A program made the translations under genes and the position numbers. DNA of 64,000 nucleotides, taken from positions 976,246 through 1,040,245 of the forward strand of contig NZ_FNWD01000002.1 of assembly GCF_900104655.1 (NCBI RefSeq). The letters run 5' to 3'. Source of the DNA: Millionella massiliensis (GTDB taxonomy: Bacteria; Bacteroidota; Bacteroidia; Bacteroidales; Rikenellaceae). Positions within the stretch are counted from its first letter, which is position 1; every line of letters begins with the position of its first letter. Positions 36,220-45,863 of the stretch are shown here, one piece after another. Below the pieces are notes generated by a model. That model searched no databases and was not told where the DNA came from. It saw nothing but the letters and a program-made list of their open reading frames with translations.

Positions 36220-38019
36220 CTACATCCGTTCGGGCATCTCGATGCCGAGCAGCCCCATGGCTTTGTTCAGCGTCAGGGCCACCTGCGAAGCGAGCGTAAG
36301 GCGGAACTTGCGGTCGGCTTCGGCCACGCCCTCTTTGAGGATCGGGTAGTCGTGATAGTATTGGTTGAACTCTTTGGCCAGATCGTAGGCGTATGCAGCA
36401 ACAACGGCGGGCGAGAAGTCGGCCCCGGCCTGCGCCACAACGCCGCCGAACTCGGTCAGGTGTTTAATCAGTTCAATCTCTTTGGGTTCGGGCAGACGAC
36501 CGGCATCGAAGTCACCGGCCGTCGTGGCGGCTGCAATCCCCTGCGCCTCGGCCCGACGCTGCAGCGAGCGGATACGGGCATAGGTGTACTGAATGAAGGG
36601 ACCGGTGTTGCCGTTGAAGTCGATCGACTCTTTCGGGTCGAAGAGCATGGTCTTCTTGGGATCGACCTTGAGGATGAAATACTTGAGCGCACCGAGACCC
36701 ACGATTCGCGAGATTTCGGCCTGTTCCTCTTCGGTGAGGTCATCGACCTTGCCGGCCTCCTGCGCCACGGCACGGGCAGTGGCCGCCATCTCGGCAATCA
36801 GGTCGTCGGCATCGACAACGGTGCCTTCGCGCGATTTCATCTTGCCTTCGGGCAACTCGACCATCCCGTACGAAAGGTGGAAGATGTTGTCGGCCCATTC
36901 GTAACCCAGCTTGCGCAGGATGAGTTTCAACACCTGGAAGTGGTAGTTCTGTTCGTTGCCGACCACATAGATCATGTCGCCGAAGTGGTATTCGTCGTGA
37001 CGCTGTACGGCGGTTCCGAGGTCCTGCGTCATATAGACGCTCGTACCGTCGCCGCGCAGCAGCAGTTTCTGATCGAGACCGTCGCCGGTCAGGTCGGCCC
37101 AAACCGAATTGTCCTCCTTGCGGAAGAAGATCCCGGCGTCGAGCCCTTTCTGTACCAACTCCTTACCGAGCAGATAGGTGTTCGATTCGTAATAGACCTT
37201 GTCGAACGAAACGCCCATGGCACGATAGGTCTCGTCGAAACCTTTGTAGACCCATCCGTTCATCTTCTCCCACAGGGCGTACACTTCGGGATCCTTGGCC
37301 TCCCACTTGCGGAGCATGGCCTGAGCCTCCTTCATGATGGGAGCCTCGCGTTTGGCACTCTCCTCGTCCATACCGCCGGCTACGAGTTCCTTGATTTCGG
37401 CTTTGTAGGCTTTGTCGAATTCGACGTAGTATTTACCGACCAGGTGGTCGCCCTTCATGCCGGACGATTCGGGGGTTTCGCCGTTACCGAAACGCAGCCA
37501 TGCGAGCATCGACTTGCAGATATGGATACCGCGGTCGTTGACCAGGTTGACTTTCATCACGTTGTGGCCGTTGGCCTCGAGAATCTTTGAGACGGAGTAT
37601 CCGAGCAGGTTGTTGCGGATGTGGCCCAGGTGGAGGGGTTTGTTGGTGTTGGGCGAGCTGTATTCGACCATCACAGTCCGGCCGCTGTCGCACACGAAGC
37701 CGTAGTTGGGGGTCTGCATCAGGCTGCCGAGGCACCCGAGCCAGAAGGCGGGGTTCAGCGTGAGGTTCAGGAACCCTTTGATGACGTTGAAGTCGCTGAC
37801 GGTCTCGGGACAGTTGGCTACGATCCACTGCCCGATCTCCTGTGCGGTGGCTTCGGGCGATTTGCGGCTCATTTTGAGCAGCGGGAAGGTCACCAGCGTA
37901 TAGTCTCCGGCAAACTCCTTACGGGTTTTGGAAACTTGCAGTTCAGGCATCGTGGTGTTGCCGTAGAGGGCTGCGACGGCCCGTTCACAACATTTCTTTA
38001 TGGTAGTTTCTGCGTTCAT
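36220..38019 (-). CDS. argS: arginyl-tRNA synthetase
   Basis: A class-I aminoacyl-tRNA synthetase, 599 residues. The N-terminal Add-1 domain recognises the tRNA D-loop. HLGH (130-133, in PLHLGHIRNN) is the HIGH signature and GKMKSREGT replaces KMSKS, as is common in ArgRS. The anticodon-binding helical domain ends in LLGIEMPERM, a typical C-terminus. Around it are pyrimidine-rich spacers without genes. Confidence 0.96.
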   Translation of the reverse strand: MNAETTIKKCCERAVAALYGNTTMPELQVSKTRKEFAGDYTLVTFPLLKMSRKSPEATAQEIGQWIVANCPETVSDFNVIKGFLNLTLNPAFWLGCLGSLMQTPNYGFVCDSGRTVMVEYSSPNTNKPLHLGHIRNNLLGYSVSKILEANGHNVMKVNLVNDRGIHICKSMLAWLRFGNGETPESSGMKGDHLVGKYYVEFDKAYKAEIKELVAGGMDEESAKREAPIMKEAQAMLRKWEAKDPEVYALWEKMNGWVYKGFDETYRAMGVSFDKVYYESNTYLLGKELVQKGLDAGIFFRKEDNSVWADLTGDGLDQKLLLRGDGTSVYMTQDLGTAVQRHDEYHFGDMIYVVGNEQNYHFQVLKLILRKLGYEWADNIFHLSYGMVELPEGKMKSREGTVVDADDLIAEMAATARAVAQEAGKVDDLTEEEQAEISRIVGLGALKYFILKVDPKKTMLFDPKESIDFNGNTGPFIQYTYARIRSLQRRAEAQGIAAATTAGDFDAGRLPEPKEIELIKHLTEFGGVVAQAGADFSPAVVAAYAYDLAKEFNQYYHDYPILKEGVAEADRKFRLTLASQVALTLNKAMGLLGIEMPERM

Positions 38020-38244
38020 ATCTGCTTGTGTATCGTGTTCTGATGAGGAGAAGGGGACTCTCTGATTCGATCCCTACACTCTCCGTTTGTGTTCCTATTT
38101 TTCACTCTCCGCACGTCGGACAACCGGGAGCCTCGCCTTTCATCCTCTTTCACCCTTCGGTCTCCCTCTTTCCCTCGCGGTTCGCCTCGCGTAGTTCACC
38201 GCCCCGCCGTGGAGGCTGTCGCCTCACGAGCCTCAGACAGGGGA

Positions 38245-38637
38245 CTATTCGGGCGCGGTGGCCAGCACCAGTTTGTATTTGTTGTCGCGGGCGATGTTCA
38301 TTACCTTCACCACTTCGTCGACGGGCACCGTGCGATCGCAGTGAAGCGACACAGTCGGATCCTCCACACCGTTGAGCCGTGCCTGCAACCGCGAGGCGAG
38401 CTCCGAGAAGGGTACCTGCTCCGTTTCGACAAAGTATTGCAGGTCGGCCGTGATCGAGACCGTGGTGTAAGGTTTCTCCTTGTTGGCATTGCTGCTCTTG
38501 GGCAACAGCAGTTTGAGCGCGTTGGGGTTGATGAGGGTCGTCGAGATCATCAGGAAGAGCAGCAACAGGAAGATCAGGTCGGTTTGCGACGCCGAACTTC
38601 CGCCCATGTCGATTTTGGAACCCCGTTTGATGGCCAT
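38245..38637 (-). CDS. exbD: ExbD/TolR-family biopolymer transport protein
   Basis: A 130-residue protein with one membrane helix (about 20-38). The conserved membrane aspartate is in SQTDLIFLLLLFLMI (D20), the proton-carrying residue of the motor. The periplasmic domain ends with DNKYKLVLATAPE. It lies 6 bases after the exbB stop. No tonB or tolB is adjacent. Confidence 0.88.
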   Translation of the reverse strand: MAIKRGSKIDMGGSSASQTDLIFLLLLFLMISTTLINPNALKLLLPKSSNANKEKPYTTVSITADLQYFVETEQVPFSELASRLQARLNGVEDPTVSLHCDRTVPVDEVVKVMNIARDNKYKLVLATAPE

Positions 38638-38643
38638 GGTCTG

Positions 38644-39339
38644 CTATCGATTAATGTAGTTACCCCCGATCATCGGGTTTTCATGCGCCGTGACGATATC
38701 CATGAAGGCGATGGTGTTGGCCTCCATCTGGAAGACCAGTTTTTCGATCCGCGCCACGAGGTAGTTGTAGCCGAAGTAGGCGGGAATCCCCACGACCAGA
38801 CCGCCGACGGTGGTGATCATGGCGGTGTACATCCCGCTGGCCAGGATCGACAGGTCGACCGATCCGCCGGCAGCGGCCATATCCATAAAGGCCTGCACCA
38901 TCCCGAGCACCGTGCCGAGGAACCCGATCATCGGCGCACCGCCGGCCGTGGTGGCCAGGAAGGGGAGCCCGTTTTCGAGCCGCGACACTTCGAGGTTGGC
39001 GACGTTTTCAATGGCAGCCTGGATGTCGGCTTTGGGCCGACCGAGGTTCATGATCCCTTTTTCGATCATGCGTGCCACAGGGGTGCGGCGCGAACGGCAG
39101 TACTGGATGGCCTGGTCGTATTTCCCTTCGTAGATCAGGTCACGCACTTTGGTCATGAATCCGGAATCGGTTTTGCCCGACGACTGGCGGATCATCCAGA
39201 AGCGTTCGAAAAAGATGAAGATCGTAACGGCCAACAGGATCGACAGCGGGATCATCAGCCAGCCCCCGGCCAAAATCAGCGAGCCGAGGCCAATGGTTTC
39301 GGGTTTGGCCGCCACCTCAGCGGCCTGCAAAAGGATCAT
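38644..39339 (-). CDS. exbB: MotA/TolQ/ExbB proton channel protein
   Basis: A 231-residue membrane protein with three helices: MIPLSILLAVTIFIFFERFWM, GAPMIGFLGTVLGMVQAFM and AMITTVGGLVVGIPAYFGYNYL. The last two are the conserved TolQ/ExbB channel helices, with the threonines that line the proton path. ATG 39339 is used; the longer open frame runs through the promoter TATCTTTG. With ExbD it energises TonB-dependent receptors or a Tol-like system. Confidence 0.9.
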   Translation of the reverse strand: MILLQAAEVAAKPETIGLGSLILAGGWLMIPLSILLAVTIFIFFERFWMIRQSSGKTDSGFMTKVRDLIYEGKYDQAIQYCRSRRTPVARMIEKGIMNLGRPKADIQAAIENVANLEVSRLENGLPFLATTAGGAPMIGFLGTVLGMVQAFMDMAAAGGSVDLSILASGMYTAMITTVGGLVVGIPAYFGYNYLVARIEKLVFQMEANTIAFMDIVTAHENPMIGGNYINR

Positions 39340-39376
39340 AATCTCAGAAAAAGTTTGATAAAAAACGTTATGCCGA

Positions 39377-39384
39377 CAAAGATA
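39377..39384 (-). promoter_or_regulatory. -7 promoter element of exbB
   Basis: Minus strand TATCTTTG, 37 bases before the exbB ATG. Confidence 0.6.
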
Positions 39385-39688
39385 GTGATTTTTGGCGATC
39401 TCTGCGCCTGCAAGCGCGTGTGAGCGGCCGAACCGTTCTCCGTCCCGGGCGATCTTGCTTGCCGGTCGAACAAACGCCATGTACTGCACACAGATTTACA
39501 GCCACTTGCCGGAAAATTGATTCCGTTCGACAACCCGGTCTGCACCAAAGAGTCCGGTTCGGGACATTTCGTTCTTCACAGCACATTCCGCAGCGCGCCT
39601 CGGGTCGCAGAGAAGACACCGCATCACCTCGCTCACCGTATTCCCTACCCCGCTTGATCCGCAACGCCGTATTACCCACGCCGCATTG

Positions 39689-39740
39689 CCCGCAACACCA
39701 GCCCTGTCACCCTACCCGCAGCACCGGCCCTGTCACCCCC
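39689..39740. repeat. 26-bp tandem duplication
   Basis: Units 39689-39714 and 39715-39740 share CCCGCARCACCRGCCCTGTCACCC. Confidence 0.75.
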
Positions 39741-39760
39741 CGCATCAAAATAGCGCAGCA

Positions 39761-41179
39761 CTAAAAATAGAGATCGCGTTCGCCGGCACGCACCCGTTCG
39801 AGACGTTCACGCGTCAGCTCGGCCGAAGCGGCCGGCAGTTCGGCCAGTGCCGCCTCGATCGCCTCCCACCCACGGCGGGCCACCTCTTCGGAAGCGTAGT
39901 CCGAAAGATATTCGGCCAGGGTCAGGATAGCATTCGGGCCGCAAAAACGTTTGATAAACCCGGGCACGGAGAACTCCATGAAGTGTTCGCCGGTACGCCC
40001 GCGGCGGTAGCAGGCCGTGCAGAACGAGGGCAGATAGCCGTTTTGGGTGAGTTTGCCGATGATTTCATCCAGCGAGCGGTCGTCGTTGATGGCGAACTGA
40101 CGCGTTCCCTGCTCCTCCTGAGGCTCTTCCGAGTAGCTGCCGATTTCGAGCCGCGTACCGCCGTCGATCTGCGACACACCGTAACGGATGGCCGCATCAC
40201 GCACTTCGGCCGGTTCGCGTGCCGTGAGGATCAGCCCCGTATAAGGGACGGCCAGCCGCAGCACGGCAATGGCGTAGACAAAGTCCTCGTCGTTCACGGG
40301 CGACGCGGCGGGCAGCGAGGCCGACGACTCCTTGATGCGCGGGAACGAGATGGTGTGGGGCCCCACGCCGAAGCAGGCCTCGAGGTGGTTGGTGTGCCGC
40401 ACGAGGGCCATGATCTCGAAACGCCAGTCGTGCAGCCCCAGCAGCGCACCGAGGCCGACGTCGTCGATTCCGGCCTCCATCGCCCGGTCGAAGGCGGTCA
40501 GCCGCCAGTCGTAATCCATCTTTTTACCCCCCAGGTGATAGTGTTTGTAGGTCTCGCGATGGTAGGTTTCCTGGAAAATCTGATACGTTCCGATACCGGC
40601 TTCGTGAACCGTGCGGAACCCCTCGACCGTGAGCGGCGCCGCATTGATGTTGACCCGCCGGATCTCCCCGGCCGGTGCCGTCTTCACACCGTAAGTGGTT
40701 CGGACAGTCTGGGCAATGAACTCAGGGTTATAGAGCGGGTGCTCGCCATAAACGAGGATCAGCCGTTTATGACCGGCGCGTTCGAGCGCCTCGACCTCCT
40801 GCACCAGTTCCTGCTGGGAGAGGGTCTTACGCACAGTCTCCCGGCTGTCTGCCCGGAAGCTGCAATAGGCGCAACGATTCGTACAGTGGTTGCCGACGTA
40901 GAGCGGCGCGAAAAGAACGATCCGATTGCCGTAGACCTCACGTTTAAGCAGCGAGGCAGCCTCCTTGACCCGTTCGCGGTCGGCAGCCGAGGCACCGAGC
41001 AACGTGGCCACCTGCGTCAGGTCGAGCCGTTCACGCTCCATGGCGTGGGCAATCACTTCGTCGATCTGAGCCGACGTGGGGTGTGCATGGTCTGCCAAAA
41101 GGGATTCGATCTCCTGTTCGTCGATAAAAGGTTGACCGATTCGGTCTTCGATTCGATATTGTTGCGGTTTGAAAATCAT
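39761..41179 (-). CDS. hydG: [FeFe]-hydrogenase maturation radical-SAM enzyme HydG
   Basis: Cleaves tyrosine to supply CO and cyanide for the hydrogenase H-cluster. It has 472 residues. The radical-SAM CX3CX2C is C99, C103, C106 (CTNRCAYC). The auxiliary-cluster motif CX2CX22C lies in FCTACYRRGRTGEHF to KRFCGPN. This C-terminal motif separates HydG from ThiH. ATG 41179 gives the usual MIFKPQQYRIEDRI-like start. HydE, HydF and the hydrogenase are not in the window. A terminator-like hairpin sits in its leader. Confidence 0.92.
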   Translation of the reverse strand: MIFKPQQYRIEDRIGQPFIDEQEIESLLADHAHPTSAQIDEVIAHAMERERLDLTQVATLLGASAADRERVKEAASLLKREVYGNRIVLFAPLYVGNHCTNRCAYCSFRADSRETVRKTLSQQELVQEVEALERAGHKRLILVYGEHPLYNPEFIAQTVRTTYGVKTAPAGEIRRVNINAAPLTVEGFRTVHEAGIGTYQIFQETYHRETYKHYHLGGKKMDYDWRLTAFDRAMEAGIDDVGLGALLGLHDWRFEIMALVRHTNHLEACFGVGPHTISFPRIKESSASLPAASPVNDEDFVYAIAVLRLAVPYTGLILTAREPAEVRDAAIRYGVSQIDGGTRLEIGSYSEEPQEEQGTRQFAINDDRSLDEIIGKLTQNGYLPSFCTACYRRGRTGEHFMEFSVPGFIKRFCGPNAILTLAEYLSDYASEEVARRGWEAIEAALAELPAASAELTRERLERVRAGERDLYF

Positions 41180-41191
41180 GGCTGTAATGAA

Positions 41192-41219
41192 AAAGCGGAG
41201 GCACAGACACCTTCCGCTT
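41192..41219 (-). promoter_or_regulatory. terminator-like hairpin in hydG leader
   Basis: On the minus strand AGCGGAAGG pairs with CCTCCGCT (one bulge), followed by TTTTTC and then the ATG 13 bases on. It lies between the -7 element and the start codon, where an attenuator or riboswitch platform would be. Confidence 0.5.
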
Positions 41220-41221
41220 CG

Positions 41222-41229
41222 CAAATTTA
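41222..41229 (-). promoter_or_regulatory. -7 promoter element of hydG
   Basis: Minus strand TAAATTTG, 42 bases before the ATG. Confidence 0.6.
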
Positions 41230-41398
41230 CACTATTTTTGTATTGGTAAACATATCCGTTTTCGCCCGATTTTGGGTGGAGATCTCGCGAATCGTCCCTT
41301 CTCCCGAGGCGGCAACTCCGTTCCGGAAGAGGGGACGAGAAGTAAACGCCGTTGAGAATCAGACTCCCGAAACCACACGCAGAAATGCAGGATATCGT

Positions 41399-41406
41399 TA
41401 CCTTTG
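41399..41406 (+). promoter_or_regulatory. -7 promoter element of NSS transporter gene
   Basis: TACCTTTG, about 145 bases before the ATG, giving a long leader. Confidence 0.5.
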
Positions 41407-41551
41407 CATTTTGATACGGTCGGAATCGTCCACCAGCGGCAGCACTCCCCCCTGCTGCCCTCCTGTTCCGCACCGGGAGCACAACCCGCCCCCTGACCGG
41501 CACACCCCCGTGACGATTCCCATTTTTTCACTCCACCAACAAAAATTTGAC

Positions 41552-42904
41552 ATGAAAGAACAGCGGGGCGCATTCAGCAGCAATTTCGGAACCATGATGG
41601 CCGTGGTAGGCTCGGCCGTCGGACTGGGTAACATCTGGCGATTCCCCTACCTGGCCGGAGTCAACGGCGGCGCCGCCTTCCTGCTTTTATACCTGTTTCT
41701 GATTCTGCTGGTCGGCCTTCCACTGATCCTGTCGGAGTTCGTCATCGGACGAGCCACCCACCGCGGTGCCGTCGGCTCGTTCAAACAGCTCGCTCCACGC
41801 AGCAAATGGTACCTGGTAGGCTACATGGGCGTCGTGGCCGGCTTTTGTATCCTCGGTTTCTACAGCGTCATCGCCGGATGGAGCGTCCGCTTCCTCTACG
41901 ACTCGATCATCAACGCCAACGTCGGCCTGAGCCACGACGAGATCGCCGCCAGCTTCAACGCCTTCAAAAACACCGGCTGGCAGCCGATCCTGCTGAGCGC
42001 CGGTTTCCTTGCTCTGACCGCCTTCGTCGTTCTGAAAGGGGTCGAAAAAGGGGTCGAACGGTGGAACAAAATCCTCATGCCGCTGCTGATCTTCATTCTG
42101 CTGCTGCTCTGCATCAACTCCTTCACCCTCGACGGGTTCGGAGCCGGCATGAGCTTCCTGTTCAAACCCGACTTCTCGAAAATTACGGCCAATACGGTGC
42201 TCGACGCCCTGGGACAGGTCTTCTTCACGCTGAGCCTCGGCATGGGCGTGATGATCACCTACAGTTCCTACGTGGTCAAACCCGAGAACATGCTCCGCTC
42301 CAAAGGCATCGTCACGATGATCGACACCTCGATCGCCATCATCTCCGGCATCGCCATTTTCCCGGCCGTCTTCACCTTCGGCATCAGCCCCACCCAAGGC
42401 CCCGACCTGATCTTCCTCACGCTGCCCAACGTCTTCGGACAGATGGCCGGTGGACAGTACGTCGGCATCCTCTTCTTCCTGTTGATCACCATCGCCGCCC
42501 TCACCTCGATGGTATCGATCTTCGAGATGATGACCAACTACATGATGGAAGAACTCAAAATGACCCGCCGACGCGCCGTGCTCTGGCTGCTCATTACCCT
42601 CTGCCTGGTGGCCGCGCTGTGCGCCCAGTCGCAGGTCGAAGGCTCGCGCCTGATGATCGGGGACTACAACGTCTTCGACTTCCTCGACATGCTGTCGTCC
42701 AACTACCTGATGACCATCGGCGGGCTGCTGATCGTCATCTTCGCCGGCTGGCACATCTCCGAGAAACGGCTGCGCAAGGTATTCACCACCAACGGCATGT
42801 ACAACAACCGGATATTCCCCGTTTTCCGTTTTGTGATCCGCTACGTATCGCCCATCGCCGTAGCCATCATCTTCCTGAGCAAAATCGGACTTATCAAAGG
42901 CTGA
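41552..42904 (+). CDS. sodium-dependent transporter, NSS (SNF) family
   Basis: A LeuT-fold symporter of 450 residues with about 11-12 membrane helices. MMAVVGSAVGLGNIWRFPYLAGVNGGAAF is the signature first helix, carrying the Na1/Na2 site backbone and the GNxWRFP motif. GQVFFTLSLGMGVMITYSSYV is the broken helix 6 with the substrate site. The substrate is probably an amino acid or amine; it cannot be fixed from sequence. The ATG directly follows a long leader; the frame is open far upstream but overlaps hydG. Confidence 0.92.
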   Translation: MKEQRGAFSSNFGTMMAVVGSAVGLGNIWRFPYLAGVNGGAAFLLLYLFLILLVGLPLILSEFVIGRATHRGAVGSFKQLAPRSKWYLVGYMGVVAGFCILGFYSVIAGWSVRFLYDSIINANVGLSHDEIAASFNAFKNTGWQPILLSAGFLALTAFVVLKGVEKGVERWNKILMPLLIFILLLLCINSFTLDGFGAGMSFLFKPDFSKITANTVLDALGQVFFTLSLGMGVMITYSSYVVKPENMLRSKGIVTMIDTSIAIISGIAIFPAVFTFGISPTQGPDLIFLTLPNVFGQMAGGQYVGILFFLLITIAALTSMVSIFEMMTNYMMEELKMTRRRAVLWLLITLCLVAALCAQSQVEGSRLMIGDYNVFDFLDMLSSNYLMTIGGLLIVIFAGWHISEKRLRKVFTTNGMYNNRIFPVFRFVIRYVSPIAVAIIFLSKIGLIKG

Positions 42905-43152
42905 TCGCCCCGCCCTCCGGAGCCGGGAACGCCCGCAGTACCGTCCGATCCGACGCCGCCCCACAGACCCGACACCGCCCGCCGCTCTGCACTTCCGGCA
43001 GATTCGACACCTCCGACAAGCCCTGCGCAACGAGTCAGCCCCCACACTCGCCGACGGAGAATACCCCGCGAAACACACATACCGCGACGGAGTGCGCCAC
43101 CCTTCCGCTTCCGCACCTCCTGCTCGCTTAACCCCCTAAAACCGCATCAACC

Positions 43153-44535
43153 ATGCTCGAAGAGTTTCGCCAATACATTCGCTCCCGTCGGCTGACCACA
43201 CCCGACGACCGGCTGCTGGTCGCTGTGAGCGGCGGCATCGACTCGATGACCCTGCTCGACCTCGCACGTCGCGTTTTCGAAGGCCGACTGGTCGCCGCCC
43301 ACTGCAACTTCACCCTCCGCGGCGAAGAGTCCGACGGCGACCAGCAACTGGTCGAAAGCTACTGCCGCCAGTACGGCATTCCGCTGCACACCATCCGTTT
43401 CGACACCGAAACCGAAGCCCGTACCCACGGCGAATCGATCCAGATGGCCGCCCGCCGACTGCGTTACGAGTGGTTCGACACCCTCTGCGACCAGCACGGA
43501 TACACGAAAATCGCCATCGCCCACCATGCCGACGACTCGATCGAGACCTTTTTCATCAACCTCGTTCGCGGCACCGGGCTGCGCGGGTTGACCGGCATCA
43601 GCGACCGCCGCGGACGCATCATCCGGCCGCTGCTCTTCGCACGGCGCGACGACATCACCGCCGGCATCAGCGCCCGCCGCGGACGCATCACCCGGCCGCT
43701 GCTCTCCGCACGGCGCGACGACAACACCGCCTACGCCGCCCGCCACGCCGTTCCCTACCGCGAGGATTCGACCAACGCCACCCTCAAATACCTCCGCAAC
43801 CGGCTGCGCCACGACATTCTGCCCCGCTTCGACAGCGCCTCGAACAACCGTTTCGCCCGCACCATGGAGGAGAACCTGCTGCGCCTGCAGCAGACACAGC
43901 GGTTCATCGACCTGCAGATCGCCCGGCTTCGGGCCGCCGCCCTCGACGACCACACCATCGACCTCGAACGGCTCGACCCCGAGTGCCTCGCTTTCGAGCT
44001 CCACGAACTGCTCCGACCGTATGGATTTGCTTCCGAAACGGTAGCCGACCTCGCCGATCTGCTGCTGGGACACGACGCCGACAACGATCTGACCGCCTCA
44101 GGCAAGCGATTCGAAGCGCCGCTCTGGAGCGCCGTAGTCGATCGCAACCGGCTGCTGCTCGTTCCCCGCACCGTCGAGCCTTTCCGCGACGAGCAGATCG
44201 CAGCCGACGACCCGCGCATCGAATGGCTCACCGTGGGAGAGCTTCCGGAGAGCCTCGCCACGCCCGCCAACGTGGCCTACCTCTCAGCCGATGCGCTGAA
44301 GTTTCCACTGACCCTGCGCCTGTGGCAGGAGGGCGACTGGTTCATCCCGCTCGGAATGGTCGGCCAGAAAAAGGTGAGCGACTTTCTGATCGACGCCAAG
44401 ATACCCGTCACCGAAAAGGCCCGACAGGGGGTGCTGCTCTCCGGCGAGACCATCGTCTGGCTGGTCGGCCGACGCATCGACGACCGTTACAAAGTGCGTC
44501 AGGACGCTCACCGCGTCATACGAATCACCCTTTAG
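43153..44535 (+). CDS. tilS: tRNA(Ile)-lysidine synthase with internal tandem duplication
   Basis: Adds lysine to C34 of the AUA-reading tRNA(Ile). It has 460 residues. The PP-loop SGGIDS is residues 26-31 and the following NFTLRGEESDGD and HHADDSIETFFINLVRGTGLRGL are the family core. The C-terminal TilS domain starts near 370 (FPLTLRLWQEGDWFIPLGM). Residues 148-170 and 171-193 are a tandem 23-residue duplication (GIS-RRGRI-RPLL-ARRDD-TA). The second copy leads into the normal YAARHAVPYREDSTN. The extra copy lies in the loop before the DSTN motif and may or may not affect activity. Confidence 0.93.
   Translation: MLEEFRQYIRSRRLTTPDDRLLVAVSGGIDSMTLLDLARRVFEGRLVAAHCNFTLRGEESDGDQQLVESYCRQYGIPLHTIRFDTETEARTHGESIQMAARRLRYEWFDTLCDQHGYTKIAIAHHADDSIETFFINLVRGTGLRGLTGISDRRGRIIRPLLFARRDDITAGISARRGRITRPLLSARRDDNTAYAARHAVPYREDSTNATLKYLRNRLRHDILPRFDSASNNRFARTMEENLLRLQQTQRFIDLQIARLRAAALDDHTIDLERLDPECLAFELHELLRPYGFASETVADLADLLLGHDADNDLTASGKRFEAPLWSAVVDRNRLLLVPRTVEPFRDEQIAADDPRIEWLTVGELPESLATPANVAYLSADALKFPLTLRLWQEGDWFIPLGMVGQKKVSDFLIDAKIPVTEKARQGVLLSGETIVWLVGRRIDDRYKVRQDAHRVIRITL
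43594..43731 (+). repeat. in-frame 69-bp tandem duplication within tilS
   Basis: Copies 43594-43662 and 43663-43731 differ at four bases. All four are second codon positions (Asp/Ala, Ile/Thr, Phe/Ser, Ile/Asn). Confidence 0.95.
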
Positions 44536-44672
44536 CCCATTCAACACCCCTTTACAGCTCCCGTCACCCCGTCGTAAATACCACCATTCCGGCACGCCGC
44601 CCGCCCGCAGACCCGACGCCGACATGACCTCACTCCCCTCCCAAGAAACACAACACCCCATATAAACTCGCC

Positions 44673-45863
44673 ATGCAACGTATTCTCCTCCTCGCTCTGC
44701 TGGGACTCTCTGCCTGGGTTTCGCAGGCCCAACGCCCCTCGGTCGTGGTCCGCTACCACGGTCAGGACAGCGTCCACACCAGCCGCATCCCCGGCATCGC
44801 TACCACCCCGGCCGGTACCCTGCTGGCCATCTACGACGCCCGCTACGAATCGGCCCGCGACCTTCAGGGACGAATGGCCATCGGCCTGAGCCGCTCGATC
44901 GACGGCGGCAGCACTTGGGAACCGATGCGCATCGTGCTCGACATGGGACGCTGGGGCCGCCTGCCCGCTAAGTACAACGGCGTGAGCGACGCCTGCATTC
45001 TGGTCGACAGCGCCCGGAACAAGATCTATGTGGCCGGTCTTTGGATGCACGGACTGCTGGACAGCGAAGGCCGGTGGATCAAGGGGCTGACCGAAGAGAG
45101 TACCCGGTGGCAGCACCAGTGGGCCGGCCGCGGCTCGCAACCCGGTCTAAGCCCCTACCAGACCTGTCAGTTCCTGATTGCCGAAAGTTCGGACGACGGC
45201 CAGACCTGGTCCTACCCGCGCGACATCACCTCCGCCACGAAGGATCCGTCGTGGTGGCTCTACGCTCCAGCTCCCGGCAAGGGGATCGTGACACGCGACG
45301 GCGTACTCGTTTTCCCGACACAGGGCCGTGACAGCACGGGAATGCCCTTTTCGAACATCACGTGGAGCCGCGACGGCGGCCGCACCTGGCACGCCTCGGC
45401 ACCGGCCGCAAGCAACACGACCGAATGCGCCGTAGTCGAGCTCAGCGACGGCCGGCTGATGCTCAACATGCGGAACAACCGCCGGACGGGCCGCGTAGTC
45501 TGCACCACTTCGGACCTGGGGGCCCACTGGGAGGTACACCCCACCTCGGAGAGCACCCTGATCGAGCCGGTCTGTATGGCATCGCTGCACCGCCACACCT
45601 ATACCGAGAACGGTACTGCCCAGAGTCTGCTGCTCTTCTGCAACCCGGCCTCCCGGACCGAGCGTCGCAACATGACCCTTCGGGTCAGCCGTGACGACGG
45701 CATGACCTGGAGCCACGGCATCCTGCTCGACTCGACGGCCGGATACGGCTACTCGTGCATCACTTCGATCGACCCGCAGACGGTCGGGGTATTTTTCGAG
45801 AGCAGCCAGGAACGGATTCTCTTCCAGCGCATCACCCTCGACGAGCTGCTCCGCGAAGAATAA
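44673..45863 (+). CDS. secreted exo-alpha-sialidase (GH33)
   Basis: A 396-residue protein with a signal peptide (about 1-19) and a 6-bladed sialidase propeller. The RIP motif gives R38 (SRIPGI). Asp-boxes are SIDGGSTW (about 75-82), SSDDGQTW, SRDGGRTW and SRDDGMTW. E251 in NTTECAVVE, the Arg in NMRNNR and the Tyr in GYGYSCI are likely catalytic or carboxylate-binding residues. It would release terminal sialic acid from mucin-type glycans. No lipobox is seen. A terminator follows about 85 bases after the stop. Confidence 0.9.
   Translation: MQRILLLALLGLSAWVSQAQRPSVVVRYHGQDSVHTSRIPGIATTPAGTLLAIYDARYESARDLQGRMAIGLSRSIDGGSTWEPMRIVLDMGRWGRLPAKYNGVSDACILVDSARNKIYVAGLWMHGLLDSEGRWIKGLTEESTRWQHQWAGRGSQPGLSPYQTCQFLIAESSDDGQTWSYPRDITSATKDPSWWLYAPAPGKGIVTRDGVLVFPTQGRDSTGMPFSNITWSRDGGRTWHASAPAASNTTECAVVELSDGRLMLNMRNNRRTGRVVCTTSDLGAHWEVHPTSESTLIEPVCMASLHRHTYTENGTAQSLLLFCNPASRTERRNMTLRVSRDDGMTWSHGILLDSTAGYGYSCITSIDPQTVGVFFESSQERILFQRITLDELLREE

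Larger units (their letters stand above)
39340..39760. other. intergenic region, exbB / hydG
   Basis: No gene is supported. It holds the exbB -7 element (39377-39384) and a 26-bp tandem repeat (39689-39740). Confidence 0.5.

Noticed and set aside
39686-41551. Long N-terminal extension of the NSS transporter
   Set aside because: It overlaps hydG on the other strand and reads as its antisense; the transporter family starts at the ATG at 41552.
43663-43731. Sequencing slip as the cause of the tilS duplication
   Set aside because: The copies differ at four sites, so a simple read or assembly duplication is less likely, though raw reads should confirm.
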